From positions 124,001 through 188,000 of the forward strand of contig NZ_JAGGLB010000007.1 in NCBI RefSeq assembly GCF_017874215.1: a stretch of 64,000 nucleotides of DNA. Reading direction: 5' to 3'. This document shows positions 62,380 to 64,000 of this stretch, in pieces. The notes beneath the pieces were generated by a model that saw only the letters and a program-made list of their open reading frames with translations, ran no database searches and was not told the DNA's origin. The translations under genes and the position numbers were made by a program. The stretch is from Paenibacillus eucommiae (lineage in GTDB: Bacteria > Bacillota > Bacilli > Paenibacillales > NBRC-103111). Position 1 is the stretch's first letter; each line of letters opens with the position of its first letter.

Positions 62380-62408
62380 AGTATAGCATTATCGCTGTTT
62401 TCGGACAA
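62380..62408 (-). promoter_or_regulatory. Sigma-A promoter of the membrane-bound AraC regulator
   Basis: TTGTCC and TATACT are separated by 17 bases. The hairpin repeat copy 3 starts 32 bases upstream of the -35. Confidence 0.7.
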
Positions 62409-62440
62409 TGTTATAAGCAGCATACAAGGTATAAGAAAGA

Positions 62441-62675
62441 CGCCTTGTGGCGTCCTTTGAGGTGCGTGTTCATGGCTTGGGTGCGTTGCGGAGGGAATGG
62501 CTGTGGGCTCCAGCCGCTGTTAAAGATTTGTTCCCTGAAGTGGAAAGGATGAGGAGGTAGGAACAAATCTTTAAAGGCGGACGCTATCGCTCTTCCTCCC
62601 ACAGCCATTCCCTCTGCTCAGCTACAATCGTACGAATCACACGAACACCAAGCTCAAACGGACAGCCAGCAAGGG
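62441..62675. repeat. Dispersed hairpin repeat, copy 3 (complete, about 235 bp)
   Basis: The ends are imperfect inverted repeats (CGCCTTGTGGCGTCCTTTGAG and CTCAAACGGACAGCCAGCAAG). Inside, GAGGGAATGGCTGTGGG pairs with CCCACAGCCATTCCCTC, and TTAAAGATTTGTTCC pairs with GGAACAAATCTTTAA. Copy 2 matches its left half exactly; copy 1 keeps the outer layout with other stem bases. Confidence 0.85.
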
Positions 62676-62896
62676 TTTTTCTCTGGATTGTTGGAGATTT
62701 CCCCTTGGGCCAAGCCGCTGGGGATGAAGAACGCGTGCAGCTGAGAAGGACCTGCTACTTTAACGATGAAAAAGAGGCTGTCGATTAACTGGGTACAACG
62801 TAAGCTCCCACTGAAATCGATCCAAACTCGCCTATCAGCAGCCTTGGAGGCTCCCCCTGCCTTGGAGGCCAAAGCCTTGGACTCTACACATAGTAA

Positions 62897-63084
62897 ATGC
62901 TGCAAAAGTGCAGGATTTTTCACCTGAAATCGGATATTGGCCAAGAATTGATGCAAAAGCGAAAGTGCAGGAAAATAGTCACTTGGAGCGCTCAAACGGA
63001 CAAGAGACGCCTAAAATCCTGTACTTTTGCAGCAATTTCCTTGTACGGGTGCATTCAGGTCCAAAAATGATGTACTTTTGCATC
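62897..63084. repeat. Four copies of a TGCAAAAGTGCAGGA motif, two in each direction
   Basis: GCTGCAAAAGTGCAGGATTTT (62899-62919) faces its complement with one mismatch at 63013-63033. A second forward copy (TGATGCAAAAGCGAAAGTGCAGG) and a second reverse copy (ATGATGTACTTTTGCATC) are nearby. The outer pair could form a long stem. Short open frames here look non-coding. Confidence 0.65.
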
Positions 63085-63250
63085 TTTTTGTCCCCTATGG
63101 TTGGTTCTTATTGGCATGTATGCTATAGGTAGGGAAAGAGAGTAGTGGAAATAAACATTTATGTTAATCAACAGGGCTTGGCACATCTATTTTTTGGCCA
63201 CAGTTAATCGACAGCCACAAAAACATCGTTAAGTAGAGCACACGCTCATT

Positions 63251-63286
63251 TCGGCGAAACGAAAGAGTCTGCCTTTTGGCAGACTC
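63251..63286 (-). terminator. Terminator-like hairpin (recurrent family, copy 4)
   Basis: GAGTCTGCC and GGCAGACTC form a perfect 9-bp stem with a TTTT/AAAA loop, followed on the minus strand by TTTCGTTTCGCC. It lies about 375 bases after the partial gene at the window edge and may end its transcript. Confidence 0.6.
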
Positions 63287-63424
63287 CCGTGTAAGTGCAT
63301 GATGAAATAGAGCAGAAGTGGAGGAAAATTGGAGTTGGAGTGAGTACACAGAGCAGCTCTGGCCGAAGCCCGATGATGAAATAGAGCTGAGACAGGTCAT
63401 TGAAAGTTGAGCGAAATCGTTGTG

Positions 63425-63600
63425 GACATGAGATCCGCTATTTCGCCGAAATGTGGCCTTTTCTAAAACATACGGACATGAGGCCCTGAATACGGCTAAA
63501 ACAGGAGAAAACAACCTAATTAGGGGCTTCTGTGTCCGTAAGCATTTCAAATTATATCATTTTGCCCCTAATAGCGTCTGTGATGTCCGTAAGCATCTCG
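63425..63600. repeat. Repeat-rich non-coding stretch with duplicated TGTCCGTAAGCAT
   Basis: TGTCCGTAAGCAT occurs twice (near 63533 and 63584), and ATTAGGGGC faces GCCCCTAAT. GGACATGAG also occurs twice, and GATGAAATAGAGC is repeated at about 63300 and 63375. The whole region 62676-63660 has no convincing gene; short frames of 113 and 128 codons lack ribosome sites and protein character. Confidence 0.5.
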
Positions 63601-63660
63601 CTGAGCTTTCCAGCTAAATGTTTTTGCTAACATGTTACCCCTACTTTTTCGATAAACGAG

Positions 63661-64000
63661 TTAATTATCACTACTATTACTATCATTGATGACAGCAGCC
63701 AGGCTTTGTTGGCGTTTCTCCTCCCGGTGCCGTTCAGTAATGCGCAGCATCGCATCACCGACTGTTTTCCAGGTCATATCGGGATTCTCCGCCCTGTAGT
63801 CGTTCGATTCACTGCCCCGGTATCCCCATACGAGTATTGTCCGCGCTCCAGCATCATACGCCGCATCTGTCGCCGACACAATTTCCTCCTCCCTGCCGCT
63901 TGGAGTTGCATATCCTTGAATCCAAATATTATGTCTTTTGTTGTATTGTTCGCAGATCCGCAGATTCTTCGCAGTTGCTTTATAAACAAACTCATACGGA
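63661..64000 (-). CDS. C-terminal end of an unidentified protein (runs off window)
   Basis: The last 112 codons of a gene that starts beyond the right edge are seen. The frame is open to the edge and reads YKATAKNLRICEQYNKRHN, IWIQGYATPSGREEEI, AGARTILVWGYRGSESND and ERHREEKRQQS. Alternating beta strands and helices (IWIQGY, ILVWGYRG) resemble the end of a TIM-barrel, as in glycosidase-like proteins, but I do not recognise the family. The last residues are Asn/Ser/Asp-rich. No gene follows for 1.3 kb. Confidence 0.6.
   Translation of the reverse strand, partial: PYEFVYKATAKNLRICEQYNKRHNIWIQGYATPSGREEEIVSATDAAYDAGARTILVWGYRGSESNDYRAENPDMTWKTVGDAMLRITERHREEKRQQSLAAVINDSNSSDN

Noticed and set aside
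62654..62995. Minus-strand frame of 113 codons
   Set aside because: It overlaps repeat sequence, has no ribosome site and no recognisable domain.
63164..63550. Minus-strand frame of 128 codons
   Set aside because: It runs through the terminator-like hairpin and repeats, and its composition looks like translated non-coding DNA.

Overview
The window looks like a chromosomal segment of a soil or plant-associated Paenibacillus-type Firmicute (Paenibacillus/Cohnella group). The evidence is the set of family types: large exported proteins ending in three SLH domains, several YesM/YesN-type sensor kinase and AraC response-regulator pairs next to LplA-like lipoproteins with YteP/YtcP-like permeases, a GlpP antiterminator, strong AGGAGG ribosome sites with frequent GTG and TTG starts, sigma-A promoters and CcpA-type cre boxes. 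Every gene I can support is on the minus strand, so transcription runs from right to left. Genus assignment is inference.

Reading in the direction of transcription: (1) 64000-63661 holds the 3' end of an unidentified gene. It is followed by about 1.3 kb without a convincing gene (63660-62339), made of dispersed repeats. (2) 62338-46930 is a catabolic locus. It has a membrane-bound AraC regulator, then one long gene row: an orphan LplA-like lipoprotein, a complete Opp-type ABC importer (A, B, C, D, F), three related beta-propeller glycosidase-like proteins and a PLP gamma-lyase-like enzyme, closed by a terminator. (3) 46480-32101 is a second locus: YesM/YesN pair, sugar ABC importer, Gfo/Idh oxidoreductase, GH35 beta-galactosidase, a Tat-exported beta-helix protein and a TIM-barrel protein, closed by a terminator. 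(4) 31757-16265 is a third locus: YesM/YesN pair, sugar ABC importer, phosphotriesterase-like lactonase, two amidohydrolases, arabinose-isomerase-like protein, M24 protein, PhyH dioxygenase, mannonate-dehydratase-like protein, a sensory-rhodopsin-transducer-like protein and a phage tail-collar-like protein. (5) 15977-8603 encodes surface proteins: an SLH-anchored YVTN beta-propeller, a Tat-exported tail-spike-like protein with a self-cleaving S74 chaperone, and a TIM-barrel protein. (6) 8287-1 looks like a glycerol-3-phosphate module: GlpP, a giant SLH-anchored glycerophosphodiesterase behind a leader terminator, a HAD-IIA phosphatase and the start of a UgpB-like binding protein.

Each catabolic locus couples sensing, import and degradation of a carbohydrate or a carbohydrate-like ligand. 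The exported SLH and Tat proteins would work at the surface. None of the substrates can be read from sequence alone. Regulation visible in the sequence includes two near-identical promoters (31.99 kb and 10.78 kb), three cre-like boxes, a GlpP-type leader terminator, an inverted repeat centred on a -10 box and an intra-operon hairpin.

The most interesting items are the Tat-exported self-cleaving tail-spike-like protein beside SLH proteins, the GlpP/S-layer glycerophosphodiesterase module, two enzymes in one operon that have lost canonical metal ligands, and a dispersed hairpin repeat whose arms change together between copies and which sits just upstream of three transcription starts. No tRNA, rRNA, CRISPR array, transposase or integrase was seen.
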